A DNA stretch of 6,529 bases from Nitrospira sp. (GTDB lineage: Bacteria > Nitrospirota > Nitrospiria > Nitrospirales > Nitrospiraceae): NCBI GenBank assembly GCA_024998705.1, contig JACOEF010000908.1:1-6529 (forward strand), in the 5' to 3' direction. How positions within the stretch are numbered: position 1 is the stretch's first letter; each line of letters opens with the position of its first letter. The notes below the pieces were generated by a model. The model was not told the DNA's origin. It searched no databases and saw only the letters and a list, made by a program, of their open reading frames with translations. Shown here in pieces: positions 1 through 6,529 of this stretch. The translations under genes and the position numbers were made by a program.

Positions 1-2
1 AG

Positions 3-1484
3 CTCTATATGACCCGGAATTCGGGGTCGGGCGACCTGAAAGTGATCCAGTTATTCGATGCCCTGGACAAAATGAAGGAGTATGATGAAGAACAGTTGTT
101 AGTTAAAAATCCTTCCATCCAGAAACAGCAGCTTTCGAACCTGAAAGCGCACCTGTACCGGGAGATCCTGGTGAGCCTGCGACTGCTGAACCAGGAAGAG
201 AATATCGACCTGGAACTGCATGACCAATTGGATTTTGCCCGACTGTTATACAACAAGGGCCTTTACCTGCAGAGCCTGAAGATCCTTGACCGGATCAAGG
301 AGCTGGCACGCAGCAATCACCAGGTGACCTACCAGTTACAGGCACTTTTTCTTGAGAAAAAGATCGAATCGCTCCATATTACCCGCAGTATGCAGGACCG
401 GGCCGACAGACTCAGCGCCGAAGTGAATGAAGTGAACCAGCGCCTGGAACTGATCAGCACCCTATCTAACCTTTCGTTGCAGTTATACAGCTGGTACATC
501 AAACACGGCATCGCCCGTAACGAGGAAGATACCGCAGCCGTTGACGCTTTCCTGAACCATCCGGCCATTGACCAGGCGAAAGATGCAAAGGAGTTCTATG
601 AAAGACTCTACCTGTACCAGTGTTACTGCTGGCACGCATTCATCACCCAGAACTTCCTGGGTTATTACCGCTATTGTCAGAAATGGGTAGACCTGTTCGA
701 GTCCACTCCCAGGATGATCGAAATTGAAACGGCGCATTATATCAAGGGCATGCATAACCTGCTGGGCGCCCATTTTGACCTGCGTAATTTTCAGAAATTC
801 AACGATACCATCCTGCTGTTCGAGAAGTTCATGCAGACGCCTGTGATACAACAGAACCGCAACAACCTGATCCAGACCTTCATTTACCTGAATATCTCCA
901 AGCTGAACAAACATTTCATGGAAGGTACGTTCAGCGAAGGACTGGAACTGGTGCCCTATATAGAGGAGAAACTAGATGAATTTGAATTGTACCTCGACCG
1001 CCACCGGGTGCTGGTATTCTATTACAAGATCGCCTCGCTGTATTTCGGCAGTGGCGATGCCGACCGGAGCATTGATTACCTAAACAAGATCATCAACTGG
1101 AAGGTGGACCTCCGAACAGACCTGCAGTGTTATGCCAGGTTGTTACACCTGATAGCCCATTATGAATTGGGTAATTTTTCCCTACTCGAATACCTGCTTA
1201 AGTCTGTATACCGGTTCATGTACAAGATGCAGAACCTGAGTACGGTGGAAGAGGAGATCTTCGGTTTCCTGCGCAAGTCGTTCCGCCTGTCGCCGGAGCA
1301 ACTGAGGCCGCAGTTCGAGACCCTGCTGGCCACTTTGAAACCCCTGGAAAAAAGCCGCCTGGAGAGCCGTGCCTTCATGTACCTCGATATCATTTCCTGG
1401 CTGGAAAGCAAGATCAGTAATGTGCCTGTGCAGACCATCATCCGCAAAAAATACCTGGCCGCATTAAAAAAAGCAGCACTCTGA
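3..1484 (+). CDS. Helical-repeat (TPR-like) protein of unknown function, 5' end cut off by window edge
   Basis: The function is not known. The protein is almost entirely helical, rich in Leu, Tyr, Phe, Lys and Glu, with no signal peptide or membrane segment in the visible part, so it is probably cytoplasmic. Counting from the Met at base 9, residues 74-102 (LDFARLLYNKGLYLQSLKIL onward) and about 334-363 (YYKIASLYFGSGDADRSIDY within) have the spacing of TPR helix pairs; the rest looks like a degenerate helical solenoid, a protein-binding fold. I recall similar proteins of roughly 500 residues being common in Bacteroidota, where the N-terminus reads like KAEKR..FKLY before the part seen here. 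The in-frame codons before the Met at base 9 read Leu-Tyr with no stop, which fits that pattern. The Met is therefore probably internal, and about 20 residues are likely missing. The gene ends at a TGA and converges on the signalling gene to its right. A run of seven A lies near the 3' end, but the frame stays intact. Confidence 0.8.
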   Translation, partial: LYMTRNSGSGDLKVIQLFDALDKMKEYDEEQLLVKNPSIQKQQLSNLKAHLYREILVSLRLLNQEENIDLELHDQLDFARLLYNKGLYLQSLKILDRIKELARSNHQVTYQLQALFLEKKIESLHITRSMQDRADRLSAEVNEVNQRLELISTLSNLSLQLYSWYIKHGIARNEEDTAAVDAFLNHPAIDQAKDAKEFYERLYLYQCYCWHAFITQNFLGYYRYCQKWVDLFESTPRMIEIETAHYIKGMHNLLGAHFDLRNFQKFNDTILLFEKFMQTPVIQQNRNNLIQTFIYLNISKLNKHFMEGTFSEGLELVPYIEEKLDEFELYLDRHRVLVFYYKIASLYFGSGDADRSIDYLNKIINWKVDLRTDLQCYARLLHLIAHYELGNFSLLEYLLKSVYRFMYKMQNLSTVEEEIFGFLRKSFRLSPEQLRPQFETLLATLKPLEKSRLESRAFMYLDIISWLESKISNVPVQTIIRKKYLAALKKAAL

Positions 1485-1510
1485 TTATTCCCAGCCTGCG
1501 GCAAGCCATG

Positions 1511-1578
1511 ATCGGATCAACAAATTCGCGCATCAGATTAATCCGTGAATTCGCGAATTCGCGAATCCGTTGATCGAT
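1511..1578. repeat. Imperfect inverted repeat with nested 18-bp palindrome, between convergent genes
   Basis: The outer arms are 1511-1530 and 1560-1578. Bases 1511-1514 pair with 1575-1578, base 1515 is a bulge, 1516-1521 pair with 1569-1574, there is a two-base mismatch, and 1524-1530 (ATTCGCG) pair with 1560-1566. A perfect 18-bp palindrome, ATTCGCGAATTCGCGAAT, lies at 1549-1566 and overlaps the right arm. It is made of two direct copies of ATTCGCGA (1549-1556 and 1557-1564). AATCCGT occurs as a direct repeat at 1540-1546 and 1564-1570. The element fills most of the gap between two convergent stop codons, and its right end touches the stop codon of the minus-strand gene. Neither side has a T-run, so it is not a classical intrinsic terminator, although it could fold and stabilise or end both transcripts. 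It resembles the dispersed 'GTGAATTCG' palindromic repeats that I recall from Bacteroidota intergenic regions. Confidence 0.75.
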
Positions 1579-3032
1579 CACACAAAGATCTCTGCATTCA
1601 ATGGGAATGTGATGTACAGGGCACAACCCTTACCTGGCTCAGTTTCTATATCAACAATGCCATTGTACACTTCCGCACGGCTGATGATGTTGTAGAGGCC
1701 GATGCCTTTCCGATGCTGCTTACTGTCGAAACCGACCCCATTATCAGCGATCTTCAGGTAGATCATATGGTTGTTGCGCATCAGTTCCAGGTTGACCTGT
1801 GTTGCCTGCGCATGTTTGATGATATTGTTCATCTGTTCCTGCACGATCCGGAACACACTCAGTTTAAAATCGTATTTGATATCCTCTTCGAAAAAAGTAT
1901 CCGCAGTAAGATCGATCTGCAGGGTATTCACTGCAACGATATCATCCAGCAGACCTTCAATGGCCTTACTCAGACCAAAATGTTTGATCAAGGGTGTCAC
2001 CAGCGTTTGGGAAAGTTTTCGAATCTCTTCAATGGCGTGCAGGATAAATCCGGAAGATTGTTTCAGTAAACCTGATTCATCCTTGAATTTCTGCTCGGCC
2101 GATGCTATATACATCATGGCAACGGTCAGCTGCTGGTTCACATTATCGTGCAGTTCCGTACTGATCTCATAACGTTCCCGCTCCTGTACGCGGATCATGG
2201 CCTCATTGATCTCCTTCTGTTTCAACAGACGCTCCTCTTCCAGCTTTTCTTCTAAACGTACTTTTTCAGTGATATTGTTGTGTATGGATAGAATAGCCGG
2301 ACCTCCCTTGTATTCGATCCGGTGGGAAGAGATGTCCAGGATCATTTCTTCCCCATTCCTTTTGATATGTTTCCAGATACCTGAACTTTTCAGTGTCTCT
2401 CCTTGCTGAAACTCCTTAGCAAAGGCACGGATGCTGTGATGGAATTCTGGCTTCCTAAGATCGAGTACCGACATCTGCAACAGCTCTTCATACGTATATC
2501 CGTATTCCTGCTGGGCAATATCATTGGCTTCCAGTATGGCCAGAGATTCCATATCCCAGATAAAAATGGGCAGCGGATTATTGAAGAATAGGTTACGGTA
2601 ACTTTCATTGCTCTCGATCAGGCTCAGACGGATCCTGTTACGCTCGATACTGTACTGGATGGATTTGGCTAGCAAACGTTCATCATACTCACCCTTGACC
2701 AGGTAGTCCTGTGCTCCTTTGGCCATGGTCTCCAACGCCAGTTCCGTATCAGCCAAACCTGTAAGCACAATGATGGGAACACTGTCTGCAATTGTATTTA
2801 CCTGCGCATAAGAATTGAATCCTGAGCTATCCGGCAAAGACAGGTCAAGCAGCACCACACTCACTTCCTGCTTCTTCAAGACATCAATAGCGGAAGCTGC
2901 ACTGGTAGCTTTGATGACCTCCGTGAAAGGAAGGTTCGTTAAACGAAGGGTCTCTTCCAACAGGAACATCTCGCCGGGATTGTCTTCCACGATCAGAACT
3001 GAAAAAACAGGATGTGTTTCGTTGATAGCCAT
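1578..3032 (-). CDS. Response-regulator/sensor-kinase protein, REC-PAS-HisKA_3-HATPase_c (NarX/HPK7 type), 484 aa
   Basis: This is a soluble signalling protein with no membrane segment. Residues 10-128 form a receiver domain with the full active site: acidic pair E16-D17 in LIVEDNPGE, phospho-acceptor D63 in LLDLSLPD, T91 in VLTG and K113 in YLVKG. Residues about 140-257 form a PAS domain (YRNLFFNNPLPIFIWD) that ends in a PAC-like IHNNITEK. A charged coiled-coil linker spans about 255-288. The HisKA_3 dimerisation domain has H295 in STELHDNVNQQL, and the HATPase_c domain has the N-box EQMNNIIKHA (398-408), DNGVGFD (430-436) and KGIGLYN (442-448). By family knowledge, such kinases phosphorylate NarL/LuxR-type regulators; none is present here. 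The receiver probably takes phosphate from the kinase encoded just upstream and tunes this kinase, which is inference. The ATG start is the only in-frame choice, because an in-frame TAG lies about nine codons upstream. A purine-rich GGGAAGAAGAA precedes the ATG by about nine bases. Confidence 0.92.
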   Translation of the reverse strand: MAINETHPVFSVLIVEDNPGEMFLLEETLRLTNLPFTEVIKATSAASAIDVLKKQEVSVVLLDLSLPDSSGFNSYAQVNTIADSVPIIVLTGLADTELALETMAKGAQDYLVKGEYDERLLAKSIQYSIERNRIRLSLIESNESYRNLFFNNPLPIFIWDMESLAILEANDIAQQEYGYTYEELLQMSVLDLRKPEFHHSIRAFAKEFQQGETLKSSGIWKHIKRNGEEMILDISSHRIEYKGGPAILSIHNNITEKVRLEEKLEEERLLKQKEINEAMIRVQERERYEISTELHDNVNQQLTVAMMYIASAEQKFKDESGLLKQSSGFILHAIEEIRKLSQTLVTPLIKHFGLSKAIEGLLDDIVAVNTLQIDLTADTFFEEDIKYDFKLSVFRIVQEQMNNIIKHAQATQVNLELMRNNHMIYLKIADNGVGFDSKQHRKGIGLYNIISRAEVYNGIVDIETEPGKGCALYITFPLNAEIFV

Positions 3033-3050
3033 TATGCTGAATTCTTCTTC

Positions 3051-3076
3051 CCGGAAACCCTACTTGAGGTATCCGG
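3051..3076 (-). other. Small hairpin in the gap between the two signalling genes
   Basis: On the minus strand, CCGGATACCT can pair with GGGTTTCCGG: nine pairs including one G-T wobble, one T-T mismatch and a six-base loop (CAAGTA). It lies between the stop of the kinase gene and the ATG of the REC-PAS-kinase gene, and ends 18 bases before that ATG. No T-run follows it, so it is not a normal terminator. It might affect mRNA processing, stability or translation of the second gene. The stem is short enough that chance remains plausible. Confidence 0.35.
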
Positions 3077-3100
3077 TATGATAAATAATTGATTTGTCCG

Positions 3101-5485
3101 TTAGCGATAATCTGCTGCCGATTTACTGATGGTAAAATAAAAACAGCTGCCTTTACCGGGTTCAGATTCCACCCAGATCTTTCCTCCATGCCGTTCCACG
3201 ATCTTCTTACAGATAGATAGGCCTATGCCGGTTCCGCTGTATTCATTCTTATGGTGGAGGCGCTGGAACAATACAAAGATCTTTTCAAAGAAGATCGGTT
3301 TGATACCGATCCCGTTGTCCTTCACGCTGAACAGGTAATGCGTAGCTTCCTCCTTCCCATTGATCTCTATCAGGGGCGACTGGCCGCTATGGTATTTCAA
3401 CGCATTGCCCAGCAGGTTCTGGAACAACTGGAAGATCTGGATCCGGTTGGCCGTTACGGAAGGAAGATCACCCACCACCACCGTTGCTTTCATCTCATCG
3501 ATCCTGCCCATAAATACATTCACTACTTCCTTCAGCAACACATTGGTATCTACTTCAGAAAAATTATCCTTGTTCGATCCCACTCTTGAATATTCCAGCA
3601 GGTCCATGATCAGTTTCTTCATCCGGTCTGCCCCATCCATGGCGAAATGGATATATTGTTCCGCAGTTTCGTCTATCTGGTCCTCATATTTTTTCTTGAA
3701 TAGTTGCAGAAAGCTGGTGATCATCCGCAGCGGTTCCTGCATGTCATGAGAAGCTATGTATGCAAAACGCTCCAGCTCCACATTCGATGCGGCCAGTTCA
3801 TCGGCCCGCTGTTTCAACCGGGTATTCAGCTCCAGTAACAAAGCTTCGCTTTTCTTTCTTTCCGTGATATCGCGCGTAGCCCCCAATACCCGGGTGGCTA
3901 TCCCATTTTCGTCGCGGATGATATAGCCCCTGTCGAATACATACGCATACCGTCCATCTTTTTTCATGAAACGATATTCGTCCTCCCAGTACAACTGTGA
4001 CGGATCGGCCAGTATTTTTGCCTGATCATCCAGCAGTGACTGAAGATCATCCGGGTGCACCCGTTTGTTCCAGAAACCCTCTTCCGAGGCCGCTTCTTTC
4101 AGGTCATATCCGAAAAAGATCTCAAGACCTTGTCCAGACCTTAGCACATTTCCTGTTTCCAGATCCCAGTCCCAGATGGCATCGTTGGTGGCCCTTGCCA
4201 CCATATCGTAATTACGGTTGGTCAACTTTACGGCTTCTACCGAAAGGTGGTTCTCGATGATGACGGTGAGAAGATTTTTTACCCGGTTCAGTGTATACTC
4301 CTCTTCCTTTGTGGGAGATTTCACCTTCCTGTAATAGATCGCGAACGTACCCATTACCTGGTTATGCGAGTCGATGATGGGAAACGACCAGCAGGATTTG
4401 ACACCTGCCATATCCGCCAACTCCCGGTAGTTGGCCCAGCGGGGGTCGGTAGCGATATCTGTAACCACCACTTTCTCCCTTATATATGCTGCGGTACCGC
4501 AGGATCCGGTATTCTCTCCGATCTGTGCTCCGTTGATCGCTTTGTAATAGGCTTCCGGCAAACTGGGCGATGCCCAGTTATACAAACGGTTGCCTGCTAA
4601 ACGCAGTACCGAACAGATCATACCTGAATGCAGTTCCTCTACCTGTTTCAGGTAAAAACACAAGGTATCTTCCAGTACGCTGTCAGGGCGTGCATTCATC
4701 TCCAGCACTTCCCTTTCCAGTTTTTCCAGGATGCGCAGGGTCCTTACTTCTGTTACATCTTTGATATAGACGAAGAAATTCTTATCGGAAGGATATACAC
4801 TGATATCGGCCCAGACCTTATACTGGGGAAAGAACTCCCTGAAACGGATGGCTTTGTTCTTCGTGACCAGGGTATCATAATCAACGCCTTCTTTCAATAT
4901 TTCCATGTCAGGAAATGTGGTCCAGAAGTTTTTACCGATGATATCCCGTTCATTTCGCTGCAGGATCTGTTCTGCGGCTTTGTTGAAGAATACGATGGTC
5001 CAGTCCTTGTCAGTAATAAAAAAGCCATCTGTCACACTGTTCACAGCGCTCTCCAGCAGGCGGCGGCTGTCCTCTTCTTTCTGGTGAAGCTGTTTGGTGT
5101 CCTCCAGTAAGTCTTTCAGTTTCTGTTCCTGGCTTTGCCGGTCAGGCACAGGGCTAAGCATTAAACAGGCCAGTTCCCTGCCATCCTGTGCCCTGCCTGC
5201 AGAGGATACGATCTTTACCTGGAAACGTTCCCCATTCTTTTTGATGCCAGTCGCTCCCACTTCAACCGACCTGCCCGGAGCGCCTCCATTCAGCAGTTGC
5301 CGGATCGACTGCTCATCCGATTCCAGGATATAATTACTGCCCAGGTTCTGCAATGACGCTTCCGTATAACCGAACAGGTCACAGGCAGCCTGATTCGCCT
5401 GCATGATGCCACCCTCCGGTGTTGCGATGATCAATGCCTGGGGTGATGTGTGGAAAAAGGATTCGTAAACAGAACTTGGCATCAT
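3101..5485 (-). CDS. Cytoplasmic sensor histidine kinase, PAS-PAS-GAF-PAS-HisKA-HATPase_c, 794 aa
   Basis: This is a soluble multidomain kinase with no signal peptide or transmembrane segment. The domains in order are: PAS about 5-110 (FFHTSPQALIIATPEGGIMQ); coiled-coil linker about 115-145; PAS about 143-248 (DGFFITDKDWTIVFFNKAAE); GAF about 265-415, with GSCGTAAY at 327-334 and SCWSFPI at 364-370; PAS_3/PAC about 423-545, ending GATRDITERKKSE; HisKA about 567-635; HATPase_c about 675-786. The phospho-acceptor is H580 in ASHDMQEPLRMI, a motif shared with phytochrome-like kinases. ATP-binding motifs are the N-box QNLLGNALKYH (N694), DNGIGI (723-728), the F-box-like IFVLFQRLH (736-744) and GTGIGLSICK (751-760). 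There is no phytochrome PHY domain, and neither GAF Cys sits in an obvious bilin-binding context. The start has two consecutive ATG codons (5485 and 5482), so either may be used; no Shine-Dalgarno is seen. The kinase has no receiver of its own, so the REC-bearing protein encoded 68 bases downstream is a likely partner. Confidence 0.93.
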   Translation of the reverse strand: MMPSSVYESFFHTSPQALIIATPEGGIMQANQAACDLFGYTEASLQNLGSNYILESDEQSIRQLLNGGAPGRSVEVGATGIKKNGERFQVKIVSSAGRAQDGRELACLMLSPVPDRQSQEQKLKDLLEDTKQLHQKEEDSRRLLESAVNSVTDGFFITDKDWTIVFFNKAAEQILQRNERDIIGKNFWTTFPDMEILKEGVDYDTLVTKNKAIRFREFFPQYKVWADISVYPSDKNFFVYIKDVTEVRTLRILEKLEREVLEMNARPDSVLEDTLCFYLKQVEELHSGMICSVLRLAGNRLYNWASPSLPEAYYKAINGAQIGENTGSCGTAAYIREKVVVTDIATDPRWANYRELADMAGVKSCWSFPIIDSHNQVMGTFAIYYRKVKSPTKEEEYTLNRVKNLLTVIIENHLSVEAVKLTNRNYDMVARATNDAIWDWDLETGNVLRSGQGLEIFFGYDLKEAASEEGFWNKRVHPDDLQSLLDDQAKILADPSQLYWEDEYRFMKKDGRYAYVFDRGYIIRDENGIATRVLGATRDITERKKSEALLLELNTRLKQRADELAASNVELERFAYIASHDMQEPLRMITSFLQLFKKKYEDQIDETAEQYIHFAMDGADRMKKLIMDLLEYSRVGSNKDNFSEVDTNVLLKEVVNVFMGRIDEMKATVVVGDLPSVTANRIQIFQLFQNLLGNALKYHSGQSPLIEINGKEEATHYLFSVKDNGIGIKPIFFEKIFVLFQRLHHKNEYSGTGIGLSICKKIVERHGGKIWVESEPGKGSCFYFTISKSAADYR

Positions 5486-5614
5486 AGATCCGGATGGATA
5501 TTTTATTCAGAAAACCCACAATACCGGTATTTACAGGCCATGACAACCGGTATTGTGCGGGCTTCCAAGTTCGGTAAGATTTACATTCCTGCCAAGATTT
5601 GTTTTATTCGAATG
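5486..5614 (-). promoter_or_regulatory. Intergenic region likely to hold the promoter of the two-gene signalling operon (no motif recognised)
   Basis: If the hairpin at 5515-5560 terminates the upstream transcript, the kinase gene needs its own promoter here or just inside the upstream gene. I looked on the minus strand for the Bacteroidota pattern (TTG near -33, TAnnTTTG near -7) and found no convincing match. The leader after the hairpin is AT-rich (TTCTGAATAAAATATCC). It contains a small palindrome ATCCGGAT (5488-5495) just before the tandem ATG codons. The promoter assignment is from context only. Confidence 0.25.
5515..5560 (-). terminator. Probable intrinsic terminator of the cytochrome c gene
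   Basis: A perfect 12-bp inverted repeat, CACAATACCGGT (5517-5528) and ACCGGTATTGTG (5546-5557), extends by two G-C pairs past a single bulged base (5558), with a 17-base loop. Read on the minus strand, the stem is followed by GGTTTTCTG, a short T-run. It lies about 55 bases after the cytochrome c stop and about 30 bases before the kinase start. This position suits ending the upstream transcript. The plus-strand side has no T-run, which supports the minus-strand orientation. Confidence 0.7.
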
Positions 5615-6529
5615 CTATTCTCTTTTTGCAGTGAACTTCTCTACGGTATTGTCGATCGGTTGTACGGTTCGCAGGTATGCATAGATAGCAGACAGGTCTT
5701 CGGGTGTCATACCTGCATACATGGTCCATGGCATCGGCGAATTAAAATCTGTCGGCCGCAGTTTGGGAGATCGGTAACTGCTGTCTTTATACACAGCAAA
5801 CCGCTGCAGAAACTGCTCCCGGCTCATATTGGCCAGGCCGGTGGCATGATTGGTCAGGTTGGCCGAGCGCACAATACCACCCGGCATCCGGAATTCACGC
5901 CCGCCGCCAAATTCCGTTCCTGCGATCACCTGTCCTTTGCTCTCTCTGGAATGACATTCCACACAGGCCGCCATATTTGCCATGTATTCACCATATCGCA
6001 CCGTATCGGATCGCAGGGGCCTGCTCACGAAAGACGGTTTAACAGGCGCCAGGTTCATCAGCAGGCCGGCCGGAAAATCAGGTTGCGAAACAGTCACATC
6101 ATGTGTAATAGCAGGCAAACTGCGGATATAGGCAATGATGCTGTATATATCCTCCTTATCCGTTTTTCCATAATGCCCGTACGGCATGATCGGGAACAGC
6201 GCATTACCTTTTCTGCTGACCCCGGTGGTGATGGTGCGGAAGATCTCGCCATCTGTCCATTGAGACAATGCATACGGCGTAATATTCCTGGCATAAAAGG
6301 TTCCGGGAAAACCGAACTCCCTGGCAAATACTTCTCCACCCTTACCAGCGGTACCCGCTATCGGCGGACCGGAGAACAGCGACCAGTCGCGGGTGGAATG
6401 ACAGTCGATACATACGGCCACGCTGGTAGCCAGGTACCTCCCACGTTCCACCCTTTCGGGTGTGATCTCAACTTTCAGTTCGGGTGCTTTACCAACATCA
6501 GGCAGGAAATAATAAACATAACCGGCGGC
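5615..6529 (-). CDS. Two-haem cytochrome c, N-terminus cut off by window edge
   Basis: The frame stays open from the TAG at 5615-5617 to the right edge, giving 304 visible residues. It carries two haem c attachment motifs, CIDCH (visible residues 40-44) and CVECH (189-193), each starting one class I cytochrome domain. The likely axial Met ligands are in FPIMPYGHYG (about 115) and SPMPWTMYAG (about 266). Both domains end in a similar helix, DIYSIIAYIRSLP and DLSAIYAYLRTVQ, so the protein looks like an internal duplication. The visible start, AAGYVYYFLPDVGKAPELKV, reads like the end of a membrane anchor or signal segment, so the haem domains should be periplasmic. A GTG at 6449-6451 could be mistaken for the start, but conserved-looking sequence (ITPERVERGRYL) runs through it; the true start is outside. 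Its role is electron transfer with an unknown partner. The two-haem layout recalls cytochrome subunits of periplasmic dehydrogenases, but no dehydrogenase gene is visible. Confidence 0.9.
   Translation of the reverse strand, partial: AAGYVYYFLPDVGKAPELKVEITPERVERGRYLATSVAVCIDCHSTRDWSLFSGPPIAGTAGKGGEVFAREFGFPGTFYARNITPYALSQWTDGEIFRTITTGVSRKGNALFPIMPYGHYGKTDKEDIYSIIAYIRSLPAITHDVTVSQPDFPAGLLMNLAPVKPSFVSRPLRSDTVRYGEYMANMAACVECHSRESKGQVIAGTEFGGGREFRMPGGIVRSANLTNHATGLANMSREQFLQRFAVYKDSSYRSPKLRPTDFNSPMPWTMYAGMTPEDLSAIYAYLRTVQPIDNTVEKFTAKRE

Noticed and set aside
483..914. 143-codon minus-strand open frame inside the helical-repeat gene
   Set aside because: It is fully contained in a longer frame with a coherent helical protein; the antisense product shows no domain.
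1466..1472. Run of seven A near the end of the helical-repeat gene, a T-run on the minus strand that might end the signalling transcript
   Set aside because: The nearest good hairpin (1511-1578) is about 40 bases away, too far for an intrinsic terminator, and the coding frame through the run is intact.
1501..1580. CRISPR-like or attachment-site reading of the repeats between the convergent genes
   Set aside because: The repeats are 7-8 bases long and nested within one palindrome, with no spacers, and there is no integrase or Cas gene in the window.
1545..2069. 174-codon plus-strand open frame antisense to the REC-PAS-kinase gene
   Set aside because: It lies opposite the well-supported HisKA_3/HATPase coding region, its protein has no recognisable domain, and it begins inside the palindromic repeat. 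It is a shadow of the real gene.
3033..3100. Possible separate promoter for the REC-PAS-kinase gene in the AT-rich part of the gap
   Set aside because: TTATTTATCAT on the minus strand lacks the TAnnTTTG pattern and a well-spaced TTG; co-transcription from the kinase gene is simpler.
4628..5110. 160-codon plus-strand open frame antisense to the histidine kinase
   Set aside because: It overlaps the PAS2/GAF coding region, which has clear domain motifs on the minus strand. No family resemblance in the antisense product.
3101..5485. Reading the kinase as a true bacteriophytochrome
   Set aside because: The HisKA motif is phytochrome-like, but there is no PHY domain, and the PAS/GAF arrangement and Cys contexts do not match a bilin-binding module.

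Overview
The window looks like ordinary chromosome from a member of the Bacteroidota, most likely the Chitinophagaceae (Chitinophaga or Niastella type). I base this on protein style, not on a database search. The signs are an all-helical, TPR-like Bacteroidota protein on the left, PAS/GAF multidomain kinases, a kinase with the HPK7-style motif LHDNVNQQL, and a two-haem cytochrome c of a kind I associate with that family. Shine-Dalgarno sequences are weak or absent before the two visible start codons, as is usual in this phylum. Base composition is moderate and looks even across the window. I see no tRNA, rRNA, insertion sequence, CRISPR array or phage gene.

Layout, left to right. Bases 3-1484 (+) hold a helical-repeat protein of unknown function whose first residues lie outside the window. 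Bases 1485-1577 are a short convergent gap dominated by an inverted repeat with an 18-bp perfect palindrome inside it. Bases 1578-3032 (-) encode a soluble REC-PAS-HisKA_3-HATPase protein. After a 68-base gap containing a small hairpin, bases 3101-5485 (-) encode a soluble PAS-PAS-GAF-PAS-HisKA-HATPase kinase. The 129-base gap at 5486-5614 holds a strong hairpin followed by a short T-run on the minus strand, probably the terminator of the next gene upstream. Bases 5615-6529 (-) encode a two-haem cytochrome c whose N-terminus runs off the right edge.

How the genes may work together: the two signalling genes lie in the same direction with a small gap, and the kinase is transcribed first. The simplest model is a cytoplasmic relay. 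The kinase senses something through its PAS/GAF domains and phosphorylates the REC domain of the second protein. That REC domain would then control the second protein's own HPK7-type kinase, whose usual partner would be a NarL/LuxR-type regulator. No such regulator, and no DNA-binding domain, is visible here, so the output must be encoded elsewhere. The cytochrome c is on the same strand but appears to be separated by the terminator, so it need not share regulation. The relay is inference from domain content and gene order. I did not find a clearly new system in this window.
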